Source: Novipirellula galeiformis
GTDB taxonomy: Bacteria; Planctomycetota; Planctomycetia; Pirellulales; Pirellulaceae
Direction: 5' to 3'
Length of the DNA: 64,000 nt
Assembly: GCF_007860095.1 (NCBI RefSeq)
Contig: NZ_SJPT01000004.1
Span: forward strand, 550,729-614,728
The notes beneath the pieces were generated by a model. The model was not told the origin of the DNA, did not search any database, and saw only the letters and a list, made by a program, of their open reading frames with translations. Positions 49,001 through 58,022 of the stretch are shown here, piece by piece (the first letter of the stretch is position 1; each line of letters opens with the position of its first letter). The position numbers were made by a program, and so were the translations under genes.

Positions 49001-49669
49001 GTGAGCGAACTTGATCCCATGGCAAAATCGATCTGGCCTAGCGACGACAAAACCGAAACGCTGCTGATCGCGGCGAAACAGGGTGACGTGGATGCCGTGA
49101 ACCGTTTACTCGAACGGCATCGAGTCTCCGTGCGGCGACTGGTCGAAATGCGGCTCGATCGCAAAGTCCAGCGGCGAGTGGACGTCAGTGATGTCGTCCA
49201 AGATGTGCTGCTGGAAGCCAGCGGCCGGCTGGAAAAATATCTCGATGACCCCGCCATGGCCTTCCACCTGTGGATTCGTCAAATCGCTTGGGACCGCATC
49301 ATTGACACGTATCGACGACACCGTGTGAGCGCGAAACGCAACATGGATCGCGAACAAGCGATGGTGATACCAGCCGGCCAAGATCAATCGTCTGTGGAAT
49401 TGGCGGCTCAACTTTGGGATCCGGGACCGACGCCGGCCGCCGCCGCTACGCAACGCGAAATCGCGACGAAGGTCGAAGCGGCGATCGAGCAACTTGGTGA
49501 ACAAGACCGTGAAATGATCTTGATGCGGCATTACGAGCACCTTTCCAATCTAGAGATTGCCGAAGTGCTTGGCGTCAATCCGCCCGCGGCGAGCATGCGA
49601 TACTTGCGTGCCATCCGGCGACTGCGTGAACTGCTCGAGAACGAATCGGGTGACGAGTATGCGCCGTGA
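49001..49669 (+). CDS. ECF-type RNA polymerase sigma factor
   Basis: 222 residues from GTG 49001; ATG 49019 is an alternative start. Sigma2 region: VEMRLDRKVQRRVDVSDVVQDVLLEA with the -10 interacting helix and LWIRQIAWDRIIDTYRRHR. Sigma4 region: IEQLGEQDREMILMRHYEHLSNLEIAEVLGVNPPAASMRYLRAIRRLRELL. There is no anti-sigma gene; instead the 3' end overlaps a Ser/Thr kinase gene by four bases (GTGA). Pairing of ECF factors with kinases is a planctomycete feature, and the kinase is the likely regulator. Confidence 0.92.
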   Translation: MSELDPMAKSIWPSDDKTETLLIAAKQGDVDAVNRLLERHRVSVRRLVEMRLDRKVQRRVDVSDVVQDVLLEASGRLEKYLDDPAMAFHLWIRQIAWDRIIDTYRRHRVSAKRNMDREQAMVIPAGQDQSSVELAAQLWDPGPTPAAAATQREIATKVEAAIEQLGEQDREMILMRHYEHLSNLEIAEVLGVNPPAASMRYLRAIRRLRELLENESGDEYAP

Positions 49670-51396
49670 GCGACACACCGCTTGGACCTCTCGACGAATC
49701 CCACTCCGCCGCCGAGGAGTCTAGCGCCGACGATGAAAAGATCGCCGCGATTTTGGCCGATCTTGCCGATGGGGTTTGTCGCGGTGAACTCGTCGACTTC
49801 GCCGCCGTGTGTCACCAGCATCCTCAATACGCTGATGAATTGCGGCGTTTGTGGGGTGCCGTCCTGGTTACCGATACCGCCGGCGTTGCCAACGAACAAC
49901 TCCCTGCTGCAAACGACCATATGACAATCGAAGCCGGCTCATCGGGACGTTGGCGAAGTCTGCAATTGCCAACCGAAATCGGCGACTACAACTTAATCGA
50001 AGAGATCGGTCGCGGCGGAATGGGCGTCGTTTTTCGCGCTCGCCAAATCAGTCTTCATCGCGAAGTCGCTGTCAAAATGATCCTGCGTGGACGATTGGCA
50101 AGCGAAACCGACATGCAACGTTTTTTGGCCGAAGCGTCGGCAACGGCAAAGTTGGATCACCCCAGTATCGTGCCGGTATACGAAGTCGGTGATATCGATG
50201 GCCGACCTTTCTTCAGCATGAAGTACATCGACGGCATCACGCTGGCCGAGCGAGTCGCCGATGGACCGATGCCACCACGAGAAGCGGCTCAGATTGTCGC
50301 CACCATCGCTCGCGCGATCCAGTTCGCACATGACGCTGGCGTGCTGCATCGCGACATCAAGCCAAGCAATATCTTATTGCCTCGCGAGGGCGTGCCGATG
50401 ATCACCGATTTCGGATTGGCGAAACAATTGGGTTCCCAAGCTGATTTAACGCGCAGCGGGATGCTCGTCGGCACTCCTGCCTACATGTCACCCGAGCAAG
50501 CTGGTAATCGCCGCGACATGATCGGACCTTCGAGCGATGTTTACAGCCTTGGCTGTGTACTCTATTTCGCTTTGACGGGAAGTTCACCCTTTGTCGCCGA
50601 GACTCCGATGCAATTGGTGATGTTGGTGATCGAGCAAGACCCCAGTCCACCGCGAACGCTGCGTCCAAGCCTGGATCGCGACTTGGAAATGATTGTGGTT
50701 CGCTGCCTGCAAAAACCGATCGATTTGCGATATGAATCGGCAGCCGCGCTGGCGACAGACCTCGAAGCGTATCTTACTGACGAACCGGTCGCCGCACGCA
50801 GTGGTCGGTTTGGCCAGGTCGTTGCACGCGTGTTTCGCGAAACCCATCATGCCGCGGTTCTAGAAAACTGGGGGCTGTTATGGATGTGGCATTCGTTGGT
50901 GTTATTGGTTGCGTGTTTATTGACGTGGCAACTGGATTATCACAACATCACCAATCGAATGGCATACGCCGGCGTATGGACCGTCGGCTTAGGCACTTGG
51001 GCGGCAGTCTTTTGGCGAATGCGACAGCGAATGGGGCCGGTCACGTTTATTGAGCGGCAAGTCGCCCACGTGTGGGGCGCCAGCATGATGGCGATCGCGA
51101 TGATATTTCCGCTGGAGTGGTGGCTCTCGCTACCGGTGCTCACCCTATCCCCGATGCTAGGGCTTGTCACCGCGATGGTCTTTCTAATCAAAGCAAGCAT
51201 GTTAACGGGGGCGTTTTATGTCCAGACGGCCGCGTTATTAGTTGCGTCGGTTTTGATGGCGTACTACCCACCCTGGGCCCATTTAATTTTTGGGGTTGTC
51301 GGTGGAGGATGTTTTTTTGTGCCCGGCTACCAATACGCCCGCCGCCGACGCAGGCAAGGACACACACCCGAGAGAAGCCAACGCTGGTTTGATTAG
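49666..51396 (+). CDS. Membrane Ser/Thr protein kinase coupled to the ECF sigma factor
   Basis: 576 residues from GTG 49666. An ~100-residue acidic N-terminal module precedes a Hanks-type kinase domain: glycine loop GRGGMGV (115-121), K137 in VAVKMIL, catalytic HRDIKPSN (228-235), DFG 248-250, SPEQ. All key residues are present. About six hydrophobic segments fill ~395-560 (GLLWMWHSLVLLVACLLTW ... AHLIFGVVGGGCFFVPGYQ). The membrane portion follows the kinase rather than a sensory extracellular domain, so signals may be sensed within the membrane or by partners. Probable target: the overlapping sigma factor. Confidence 0.92.
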   Translation: MSDTPLGPLDESHSAAEESSADDEKIAAILADLADGVCRGELVDFAAVCHQHPQYADELRRLWGAVLVTDTAGVANEQLPAANDHMTIEAGSSGRWRSLQLPTEIGDYNLIEEIGRGGMGVVFRARQISLHREVAVKMILRGRLASETDMQRFLAEASATAKLDHPSIVPVYEVGDIDGRPFFSMKYIDGITLAERVADGPMPPREAAQIVATIARAIQFAHDAGVLHRDIKPSNILLPREGVPMITDFGLAKQLGSQADLTRSGMLVGTPAYMSPEQAGNRRDMIGPSSDVYSLGCVLYFALTGSSPFVAETPMQLVMLVIEQDPSPPRTLRPSLDRDLEMIVVRCLQKPIDLRYESAAALATDLEAYLTDEPVAARSGRFGQVVARVFRETHHAAVLENWGLLWMWHSLVLLVACLLTWQLDYHNITNRMAYAGVWTVGLGTWAAVFWRMRQRMGPVTFIERQVAHVWGASMMAIAMIFPLEWWLSLPVLTLSPMLGLVTAMVFLIKASMLTGAFYVQTAALLVASVLMAYYPPWAHLIFGVVGGGCFFVPGYQYARRRRRQGHTPERSQRWFD

Positions 51397-51455
51397 ATCC
51401 GGCTCGCGCGGAGAGTGCGAAAGGAGAGAGTCGCCGTTGTTCGGTAATGCAACCG

Positions 51456-52637
51456 TTACGCGGATCTTTCTGTCCGACGCAGCGTCAGCAGCGACAGTTC
51501 GGGGCGGCAATGAATGCGCATCAAGTGGACGCCGCCGAGCCCGCGCGAGACATGCATCGTGGTCGGTGCTTTGTAGAAATCGCCCGACGCAAATCGGCTA
51601 CCGTGAAAACTAGGACTCAAGATCGGACCGATCAACGGCAATCGTCCTTGCCCGCCATGCGTGTGCCCCGCCATCATCAGATGAATGCCGTGCCGTCGCG
51701 CCCACCAAATTTGATCGGGGCTGTGGCTGACCAAAATCCGAAACTCGCCGCCGTCATGGGGCTCAAGTTGCGGTCGATCAAACCAGGGGTATTCATTGCC
51801 GATGATTCGTACCGCTTGACCACGTAATTGGCAAGTGACGGAATTGGTGCCCAGATCAGTCCACCCGGCCAAGTCCATCGCATGACGTGTTTGTCGCGAG
51901 TCTTCGATCCGCGTGTCATGATTGCCCAGCACGTAGAAGCAGCCATCGCGTGCCTCGGCCGGAGCAAAAATCTCAGGTAACCAATCGACACACGGTTGCC
52001 GATCGATGATGTCACCCGTAATCACCATCATGTCGGGCTGCCACTGAGTTGCCCGCGTTACGACGTACTTGGCGTAGTCGGGATGCACATCGCCGGTTAA
52101 ATGAATGTCGCTTAAATGGGCGATCCGATAACCGTCCAATTTTTCCGGTAATCCCTCGACGGGCAGCGTGATCTGTTCGATCGCCAAGTCAAAGATTTGG
52201 TTCAGCGGCAACTTGGATTCGAACTTGCATTTCGCCGTTAACGCAAGCGGCTTGTTGACCACACGTGGAACATCGACGACCTCGACTTTGCGTTTCGCAG
52301 CCACCCTCTCGATGCCGAGGATCGGACGCCACAGCAGCCAAGGAATCCCCAGGTAAATCCAACTCGCTAAGCAAACGACAGCATAAAGGTTCAATAACGG
52401 TGGAAAGTGCACGGTCGCATCGCCATCGATCAGCACGCTTTTTAGAGAATCAAAGTACAACACTCCGACGATCATGGGGATCGAGACGGCCGATGCAAAA
52501 AAAACCTTGACGATTCGTTTGATACGCTGCCGTGGAATCCCCAAGCCATTGATGCGATTGTAAATCGCCACATGAATCCCGAAGTGCCCGATTAGAGCGG
52601 CCCCCAGGATCAACCACCATCGATTAGGCGTAAGCAT
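51456..52637 (-). CDS. Membrane-anchored calcineurin-like phosphoesterase
   Basis: 393 residues from ATG 52637; an upstream in-frame ATG adds 14 residues that overlap the SixA-type gene's end. Three hydrophobic segments (residues ~5-130, e.g. WWLILGAALIGHFGIHVAIY) precede a phosphoesterase domain: HLSDIHLTGDVH, MVITGDIIDRQ, VLGNHDTRIE, ILVSHSPDQIW, MAGHTHGGQGRLPLIG. The arrangement resembles YkuE-like or LpxG-type enzymes that act on lipid phosphates. Third gene of a minus-strand run after dinB-like and sixA-like genes, with a 4-base gap to the latter. Confidence 0.85.
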   Translation of the reverse strand: MLTPNRWWLILGAALIGHFGIHVAIYNRINGLGIPRQRIKRIVKVFFASAVSIPMIVGVLYFDSLKSVLIDGDATVHFPPLLNLYAVVCLASWIYLGIPWLLWRPILGIERVAAKRKVEVVDVPRVVNKPLALTAKCKFESKLPLNQIFDLAIEQITLPVEGLPEKLDGYRIAHLSDIHLTGDVHPDYAKYVVTRATQWQPDMMVITGDIIDRQPCVDWLPEIFAPAEARDGCFYVLGNHDTRIEDSRQTRHAMDLAGWTDLGTNSVTCQLRGQAVRIIGNEYPWFDRPQLEPHDGGEFRILVSHSPDQIWWARRHGIHLMMAGHTHGGQGRLPLIGPILSPSFHGSRFASGDFYKAPTTMHVSRGLGGVHLMRIHCRPELSLLTLRRTERSA

Positions 52638-52641
52638 CACT

Positions 52642-53169
52642 CTACAGCGCCTTGGGTCGCATGAAATGTTCAAGTTCAACCGTGCTGCTGAGCCGAAACT
52701 TGCTCCAGTCCTCGTCCGCTAAGGTGAAAACAGCAATCGCAGCGGTGGGCATGTCGATCCATTGTTGAGCCAGTTGGGAAACCAGGTGTGCCAGACCGGG
52801 GTTGTGAGCGATCACCATCAAAGTCGAAGCATCGCAATGGTCCGAACGAATGGTGCTGCAAATCGTTTCGGGCGTGGCCAAGTACAACGCGTCGCTATAA
52901 CTGACGATGGGATCCGAAGGAAACGAGTCCTGCATCCGTTGGAGGGTTTCTCGCGTTCGGGTTGCCGAGGAACAGAGCACAACATCGGGCAGACAATCGA
53001 GCTCGCCAAGCCACGCGCCCATGATCGGGGCATCATGACGCCCTCGCTCGTTGAGATGACGCTCATGATCGGCACTCCCTTCGCCAGACCAATCGCTTTT
53101 CGCATGCCGCATCAAGACGAGACGCCGCGGCTTTTGATGCGTTCGACTTTGGGAATCGTCCATGGTCAT
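52642..53169 (-). CDS. SixA-like phosphohistidine phosphatase
   Basis: 175 residues. Histidine phosphatase superfamily: RHAKSDWS (R21-H22), HLNERGRHDAPIMG, SSATRTRETL and the second catalytic histidine in LMVIAHNPGLAHL. This length and the RHAKSDW form point to SixA, which removes phosphate from phosphohistidine in signalling proteins. Neighbours: a DinB-family gene 26 bases upstream and the phosphoesterase gene 4 bases downstream, all likely in one transcript. Confidence 0.87.
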   Translation of the reverse strand: MTMDDSQSRTHQKPRRLVLMRHAKSDWSGEGSADHERHLNERGRHDAPIMGAWLGELDCLPDVVLCSSATRTRETLQRMQDSFPSDPIVSYSDALYLATPETICSTIRSDHCDASTLMVIAHNPGLAHLVSQLAQQWIDMPTAAIAVFTLADEDWSKFRLSSTVELEHFMRPKAL

Positions 53170-53195
53170 TTTTTCTAACGTTGTCCGCGTGAGCT

Positions 53196-53744
53196 TTAGC
53201 GTACCGATTCCAAGCCATGCATCCGTCGTAAGAGACCGAGTTGTCCGGCGTGAATGCCTTCGTGGATCGGACAGAAGAGGATCGCACCGAGTTTGATCGG
53301 GTAAGCAGCGTAGGGCATATCGACCGCTTCGAGCAACACCTCTGGGGCAACCCCCTCGAGTACCTGCATGGATTGAGCGTGGACTTGGGCAAGTCGATCT
53401 AACAGCTCCTCGGGTGTCGGTTGCGAGCTGGCGTCCGCGCTCGGAACGGTGCCGCGACCGTACGTTTTACGAAATTTTCCCGGTATCAATTCCAGATCAT
53501 CCGGGCCGCGGCCGCGGATCCGAAACATCAGTAGCCCGTACTGGCTGACCGTTAGATGCCCCACTTGCCAGGCGACGTTCGTGGGCATCCCAGCGGGGAT
53601 CGTAAACCACAGTTCTTGTGGCGTGTTTTCGAGCAACTCCAAGGTGTAGTTGCGGGCAAACTGGATCTGGCCGATCGCCCCACGCAACATCTCGGAAGCT
53701 TGCGTCAGCGAAGGAACGATCGTGCTATTCGTTTCGGTATTCAT
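53196..53744 (-). CDS. DinB-family (DUF664-like) four-helix protein
   Basis: 182 residues from ATG 53744; the earlier frame from 53840 lacks similarity. The fold is a four-helix bundle with metal-binding histidines: VGHLTVSQYG in the second helix and CPIHEGIHAGQLGLLRRM near the end (H near 157 and 161). Members include thiol-dependent S-transferases and damage-inducible proteins. Specific reaction unknown. First gene of the run 53744 to 51456. Confidence 0.8.
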   Translation of the reverse strand: MNTETNSTIVPSLTQASEMLRGAIGQIQFARNYTLELLENTPQELWFTIPAGMPTNVAWQVGHLTVSQYGLLMFRIRGRGPDDLELIPGKFRKTYGRGTVPSADASSQPTPEELLDRLAQVHAQSMQVLEGVAPEVLLEAVDMPYAAYPIKLGAILFCPIHEGIHAGQLGLLRRMHGLESVR

Positions 53745-54067
53745 GTCCCGATCATACCAAAATTTAGGAAATGAAAACGAGCCGCGGCGCCTCCGCACGC
53801 ACCGAAAATGGCGGCTCCCAAGGTCCTTGCCGCTCAGCATCCTTGCTACTCAGCGATCTGCCTGTGAACTTGCGCGTTGTTCCGAACCCACCGCGTCGGC
53901 GGGGGTCAACCGATCTTGATTTGGTCCTGGGCTGATGCGTCGGGTTAGGATTTGCTGGGAAAAATGGCAATCGCGGCTGGGGTAGGTTCGCTTTCAAAGC
54001 GCAAAGCAAAAACGTCATCGGGACCCCGGCGGGAAGGGCCGCAGTTAACTGCAAGAGGGGGACCGTG
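53745..54067. other. Intergenic, no gene seen
   Basis: About 320 bases. A minus-strand frame (53764-54054) is open but Pro/Arg-rich with no ribosome site or family, and is not called. Confidence 0.4.
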
Positions 54068-54517
54068 CTAGCGGGCAGCCTTGTTACGCGCTGGCTTTGA
54101 AACCAGACGAATCGGCGGCATCACCGCACGGCCGCCATGGAACGTGCGGCGACGCTCAATCGTGTGATCAAACACGAACGCGCCATGCTCGATGCCGGGA
54201 CGAGGCGAGACGCGGAGGATCGCCGGATGGCCACATTCACTGCACTGGATACGCAATCCGTGGCCATCGAGCAAACGATGAATCGACTGAACCATTTGTT
54301 GATTCTGGTCGAGGGAGCCGAAACTGCGGCCGGCAAATTGTCCGAGTTGAATTTGAATCGCTTGCCGAATCGAGCGTTGCATGCGATTGATTTCACGCTC
54401 CAGATCTTCGATGGCCGCCCCAGCAACCTCGGCCGATAGGGTCTCCGTATCCGCTGGGTTGGATTGATGCAGGGGGGTTCGGTTCAGGTGCAATCCGGCG
54501 GGATCGAGGTCAGCCAT
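54068..54517 (-). CDS. Small protein with one CxxC motif, unknown function
   Basis: 149 residues. A coiled-coil-like segment (AGAAIEDLEREINRMQRSIRQAIQIQLGQF) precedes a stretch with CSECGHPAILRVSPRPGIEHG, a CxxC knuckle that may bind zinc, and ends in GGRAVMPPIRLVSKPARNKAAR. Composition and frame are coherent, and a competing plus-strand frame (54137-54439) lacks any recognisable features. It is divergent from the GAF-HlyD gene, with a palindromic candidate operator in between. Confidence 0.7.
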   Translation of the reverse strand: MADLDPAGLHLNRTPLHQSNPADTETLSAEVAGAAIEDLEREINRMQRSIRQAIQIQLGQFAGRSFGSLDQNQQMVQSIHRLLDGHGLRIQCSECGHPAILRVSPRPGIEHGAFVFDHTIERRRTFHGGRAVMPPIRLVSKPARNKAAR

Positions 54518-54588
54518 AGAATCGATAAGGAGGGGGACGTGAACAAAACAACACTCTAGGAAGCCTAAGATAAATCCCCCAGAACGAA

Positions 54589-54624
54589 CTGGACGATTTT
54601 ATACAAATTGTATAAGCTGTCCAG
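54589..54624. promoter_or_regulatory. Imperfect palindrome between divergent genes, candidate operator
   Basis: CTGGAC and TTTTATACAA on the left are mirrored by TTGTATAA and GTCCAG on the right with a few mismatches, a 36-base dyad. It lies 72 bases upstream of the 54517 start and 245 bases upstream of the GAF-HlyD gene. TATACAAA and TTGTAT also resemble promoter elements. Regulator unknown. Confidence 0.45.
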
Positions 54625-54868
54625 TCAGATCGACGCGTTTTCGTCCACTGGTTTACCAAGACGTCCCATTATCGCCACTTGATGAGGGGATGACGAAGCG
54701 ACGCAAAATGGGAAAGCGCTGCTTATTCGCATCAATCGACAAGGTCGGTGGGTGCCGGTGGCTTTTATCAGTAACCGTCAAGGTCAACATGGCGGCGAAG
54801 CGTTTGATTCACTACTGTTCGACATACATCTAACTCAATTCACCCCCTCGTGAGCTCCGAAAAACGCC

Positions 54869-56920
54869 ATGTCGGTCAATCAACAAACCGTTGAGGAAAC
54901 CAAAGCTCAGATCCGATCGCTGGTCAACGAGATTGCTGCGCTCTCGAAATCCGGGGCGACGGCCGGCGAGTTTTATCCTGAACTGCTTTCCCGCATCATC
55001 ACTGCGCTGGCCGCTGCCGGCGGTGCCATTTGGTTGCTTGACGAAGATCGTCAGCTCAAGTTGCAGTATCAAATCAATGCGGAACCGAGCGTGTTGTCGG
55101 GGGACACCGAGGACGCGACTCGTCACACCCGGTTGATCCAGCGCGTCGCCAACACGGGCCAATCGCTGATCGTTCCGCCTTATTCGGGCACGGCCGACGG
55201 CGAGGCCGAAGGCAACCCAACCCGTTATCTGCTCGTCCTGGGCGCTCTGAAGCATGACGAGCAACAAGACGGTTTGATCGAGATTTTCCAACGTCCCGAC
55301 ACCGCGCCGGATACTCAGCGTGGTTACCTGCGGTTTGTTCAACAGATGTGTGAACTAGCCGCGGATTGGTTGCGCGGACAGAAGCTACAAAAGCTTGGGG
55401 ACCGTCAAACGCTGTGGCAGCAAGCCGACGCGTTCGCGCGAGCGTCGCACGAGTCGCTCGACTTGATGGAAACCGCTCACATCGTTGCCAACGAGGGTCG
55501 TCGCTTGATCGGTTGCGACCGCGTAAGCGTGGCGATCAAAAAGGGGAACAAGTGCACGGTACGGGCGATCAGCGGTCAAGACACGATCGAGAATCGATCC
55601 AATATCGTCTCGTCGCTCAATCAACTTGCCACCCGTGTGGTCGCTGCGGGCGAGCCGCTTTGGCATGATGGATCGACCGAAGATTTGCCTCCCCAAATCG
55701 AAGAGGCGCTCGAAGACTACGTCGATCAATCTTACGGCCGCAGCATCGCTGTGCTGCCGCTTCGCGAACCGCAACGAAAACTCGGTGCCGAAGCGGACAC
55801 CGGCGCCGCGGGTGAGATCGATCGCGACAACGCTCACCGCGGCGAAGTGATTGGGGCGTTGATCATCGAGCAAATCGAGAGCAACATTCCGACCGAAATC
55901 TTTCACGCCCGATGCGATTTGGTGTACGAGCACGGAACGCGTGCGATCGCCAACTCGATGTCGCATAGCAATTTGTTCTTGATGCCGGTGTGGCGGGCGT
56001 TAGGTCGTGCCACCTGGGTATTACGAGCGCGAACGTTACCAAAGACGCTCGCTGTGGTCGCTTTAGTGCTCGCCGGAATTCTCGCCTTGGTATTCATTCC
56101 TAAGGATTTCACACTCGAAGCCGAGGGAACGCTGACTCCGGAGATTCGCCGCGAGATTTTCGCGCCGATTGACGGCGAGGTGGTCGAAGTGTTGGTGGAC
56201 CACAACTCACCCGTCACGATCGGCCAAGAACTGGTTCGTTTGCGAAACCGGGACTTGGAAATCCAGCTCACCGATATCGAAGGCCAAATTCAAACGGCGT
56301 TAGCGGAAAAGGCACGCAACCAGGGGCAATTGACCCAGCGAAAATCGCTCGACCCTTCCGAACGACGGGCGCTCGAAGGAGAAGTCAACGAGCTCGACAC
56401 GAAACGCCGAGTGTTGATCGAAAAGAAACAAATGTTGGTGGATCGCGCCGAGCAATTGATTATTCGCTCGCCAATCGACGGAATCGTGACCACTTGGGAC
56501 GTCGAAAAGATGTTGCGGAGTCGTCCGATTTCGACTGGCCAAGTGTTGTTGGAAGTCGCGGACCTGCGTCAGCCGTTGTTCCTCAAGTTAGAGCTGCCTG
56601 AAAAACGTGAAGGTCACTTGGACGAATATATCGACGAGCATCAGTCCGACGAGCTGGATGTGACCTACATTTTGGCGACCAACCCGGACGTGAAATTGGA
56701 TGCAACGCTCAAAGTTGCCCAAATTTCGGCTCGGGCTGAACCGAACGAAGAGCATGGTGCGGTCATCAAAATGTCGGCATTTCCCGAACAAACCGCATTA
56801 CAGGCATTGCGTCCGCGTCCCGGCGCGAAGGTGATCGCCAAGGTTTACTGCGGCCGCCGATCGAGTGGATTCGTGTTCTTTCACGAGATCTACGAATGGT
56901 GCTGTAAGTTCTTCTTTTAG
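54869..56920 (+). CDS. GAF-domain HlyD-type membrane-fusion protein
   Basis: 683 residues. Two GAF-type modules (~20-170 and ~195-375; GGAIWLLDEDRQLKLQYQI, later ETAHIVANEGRRLIGCDRVSVAI) precede a membrane helix (~393-411, LAVVALVLAGILALVFIP). The remainder is HlyD-like: lipoyl half-motif IFAPIDGEVVEVLVDHNSPVTIGQELV, a helical hairpin (~455-535), the second lipoyl half RSPIDGIVTTWDVEKMLR and a beta-barrel. GAF sensing in the cytoplasm and an adaptor in the periplasm on one chain is unusual. It heads the trio with 56990-57898 and 58023-60260. Confidence 0.88.
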   Translation: MSVNQQTVEETKAQIRSLVNEIAALSKSGATAGEFYPELLSRIITALAAAGGAIWLLDEDRQLKLQYQINAEPSVLSGDTEDATRHTRLIQRVANTGQSLIVPPYSGTADGEAEGNPTRYLLVLGALKHDEQQDGLIEIFQRPDTAPDTQRGYLRFVQQMCELAADWLRGQKLQKLGDRQTLWQQADAFARASHESLDLMETAHIVANEGRRLIGCDRVSVAIKKGNKCTVRAISGQDTIENRSNIVSSLNQLATRVVAAGEPLWHDGSTEDLPPQIEEALEDYVDQSYGRSIAVLPLREPQRKLGAEADTGAAGEIDRDNAHRGEVIGALIIEQIESNIPTEIFHARCDLVYEHGTRAIANSMSHSNLFLMPVWRALGRATWVLRARTLPKTLAVVALVLAGILALVFIPKDFTLEAEGTLTPEIRREIFAPIDGEVVEVLVDHNSPVTIGQELVRLRNRDLEIQLTDIEGQIQTALAEKARNQGQLTQRKSLDPSERRALEGEVNELDTKRRVLIEKKQMLVDRAEQLIIRSPIDGIVTTWDVEKMLRSRPISTGQVLLEVADLRQPLFLKLELPEKREGHLDEYIDEHQSDELDVTYILATNPDVKLDATLKVAQISARAEPNEEHGAVIKMSAFPEQTALQALRPRPGAKVIAKVYCGRRSSGFVFFHEIYEWCCKFFF

Positions 56921-56989
56921 TTCCCAGCGAAGTGATGGCGTGATCAAGCTGTCACCCCACGATGAACCAATCTAATCGAGTTTGAATCT

Positions 56990-57898
56990 GTGAAAACAAT
57001 CTTAATCACTGCACTCGCACTGGCGTTTGCCACTCCGGCTTTGGCTCAGACCGCCCCCACTTCGGTTGCACCCACTTCGGCTGCGAACGAAATTCACGCC
57101 GAGAATTGCATGGTGAAGTTCATTCACAATGTGGATGTTCCTGCGGAGGTCGATGGCAAGGTGATGGAACTAAAGTTCGATGAGGGCTCGACGGTTGCGG
57201 CTGGCGAATTGATGGTGGTCATCGACGACACCCAGGCCAAGTTCGCTTTGGAGCTGAAGAAAGCCGAGGAGAAGGAAGCCCTGCTCAATGCCACCAACGA
57301 CGTCAATTTGAAGGATTCCAAGAACGCCGAAGATCTCGCCAGAGCGGAACTTGAAGCGTTCAAGGAGCTGCGTCGCGAAGGAGCCATTCCCTTCTGGGAA
57401 CTCGAAAAGAAACGTTTTGAGGCGACCCGCGCGGAGCTAAAAATTGACTTGGCGGAAATGCAAATGCAGATCGCCAAGGTTCAATTCAAAGCCAAAGAAA
57501 ACGAACGCCAAATGGCCGAGTACGAGATCAAGAAACGCCGCATCACGGCTCCCTTTGCTGGCTACGTCGAAGCTCGTCTTGCCCAACTTGGTGAATGGGT
57601 GCAACCGGGAACCCCGGTCGCGACCTTGGTTCAATTGGACAAATTGAAAGTCGAGGGTTACGTCGATGCACTGCGTTATTCCGACCAAGTGGTCAAAGGC
57701 ATGCCCGCCCAGGTGCGGGTGTATCGCGAAGCGAGCAATGAAAACGCAGTGACCTTTAATGCCAAAATCGACTTCGTCGGCAGCGAGATTGGCTTGGACA
57801 AACGCTACCGAGTCTCGGTCAATATCGACAACAAACAAGCTGGCGAACAATGGTTGGTCAAGCCAGGAATGCGAGCCGAAATCATCGTGCTTAAGTAA
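56990..57898 (+). CDS. Periplasmic HlyD/RND-type adaptor subunit
   Basis: 302 residues from GTG 56990, with a signal peptide (MKTILITALALAFATPALA, cleaved after ALA). Lipoyl half-motif IHNVDVPAEVDGKVMELKFDEGS (~46-68), a long coiled coil (~80-180, KKAEEKEALLNATNDVNLKD), second lipoyl half RRITAPFAGYVEARLAQLGEWVQPG (~184-208), and a beta-barrel end VKPGMRAEIIVLK. It lacks a membrane anchor and probably forms the periplasmic cylinder of a tripartite-like system together with the flanking proteins. Seventy bases after the GAF-HlyD gene. Confidence 0.9.
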   Translation: MKTILITALALAFATPALAQTAPTSVAPTSAANEIHAENCMVKFIHNVDVPAEVDGKVMELKFDEGSTVAAGELMVVIDDTQAKFALELKKAEEKEALLNATNDVNLKDSKNAEDLARAELEAFKELRREGAIPFWELEKKRFEATRAELKIDLAEMQMQIAKVQFKAKENERQMAEYEIKKRRITAPFAGYVEARLAQLGEWVQPGTPVATLVQLDKLKVEGYVDALRYSDQVVKGMPAQVRVYREASNENAVTFNAKIDFVGSEIGLDKRYRVSVNIDNKQAGEQWLVKPGMRAEIIVLK

Positions 57899-58022
57899 CT
57901 CGACCGCGTTAGCCCAAGGGTTCCAAAACGGCGAGACCGGACGAACGCGGCAATGACAGGCGGAAAGCCTCTCCCACTTTTTTACCCCATTCTCTTTTCC
58001 ACTCCATTCTCTTTTCCACTCC

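Noticed and set aside
54137-54439. Plus-strand 100-codon ORF
   Set aside because: Overlaps the minus-strand 54068-54517 frame, which has a coiled-coil plus CxxC layout and a better start.
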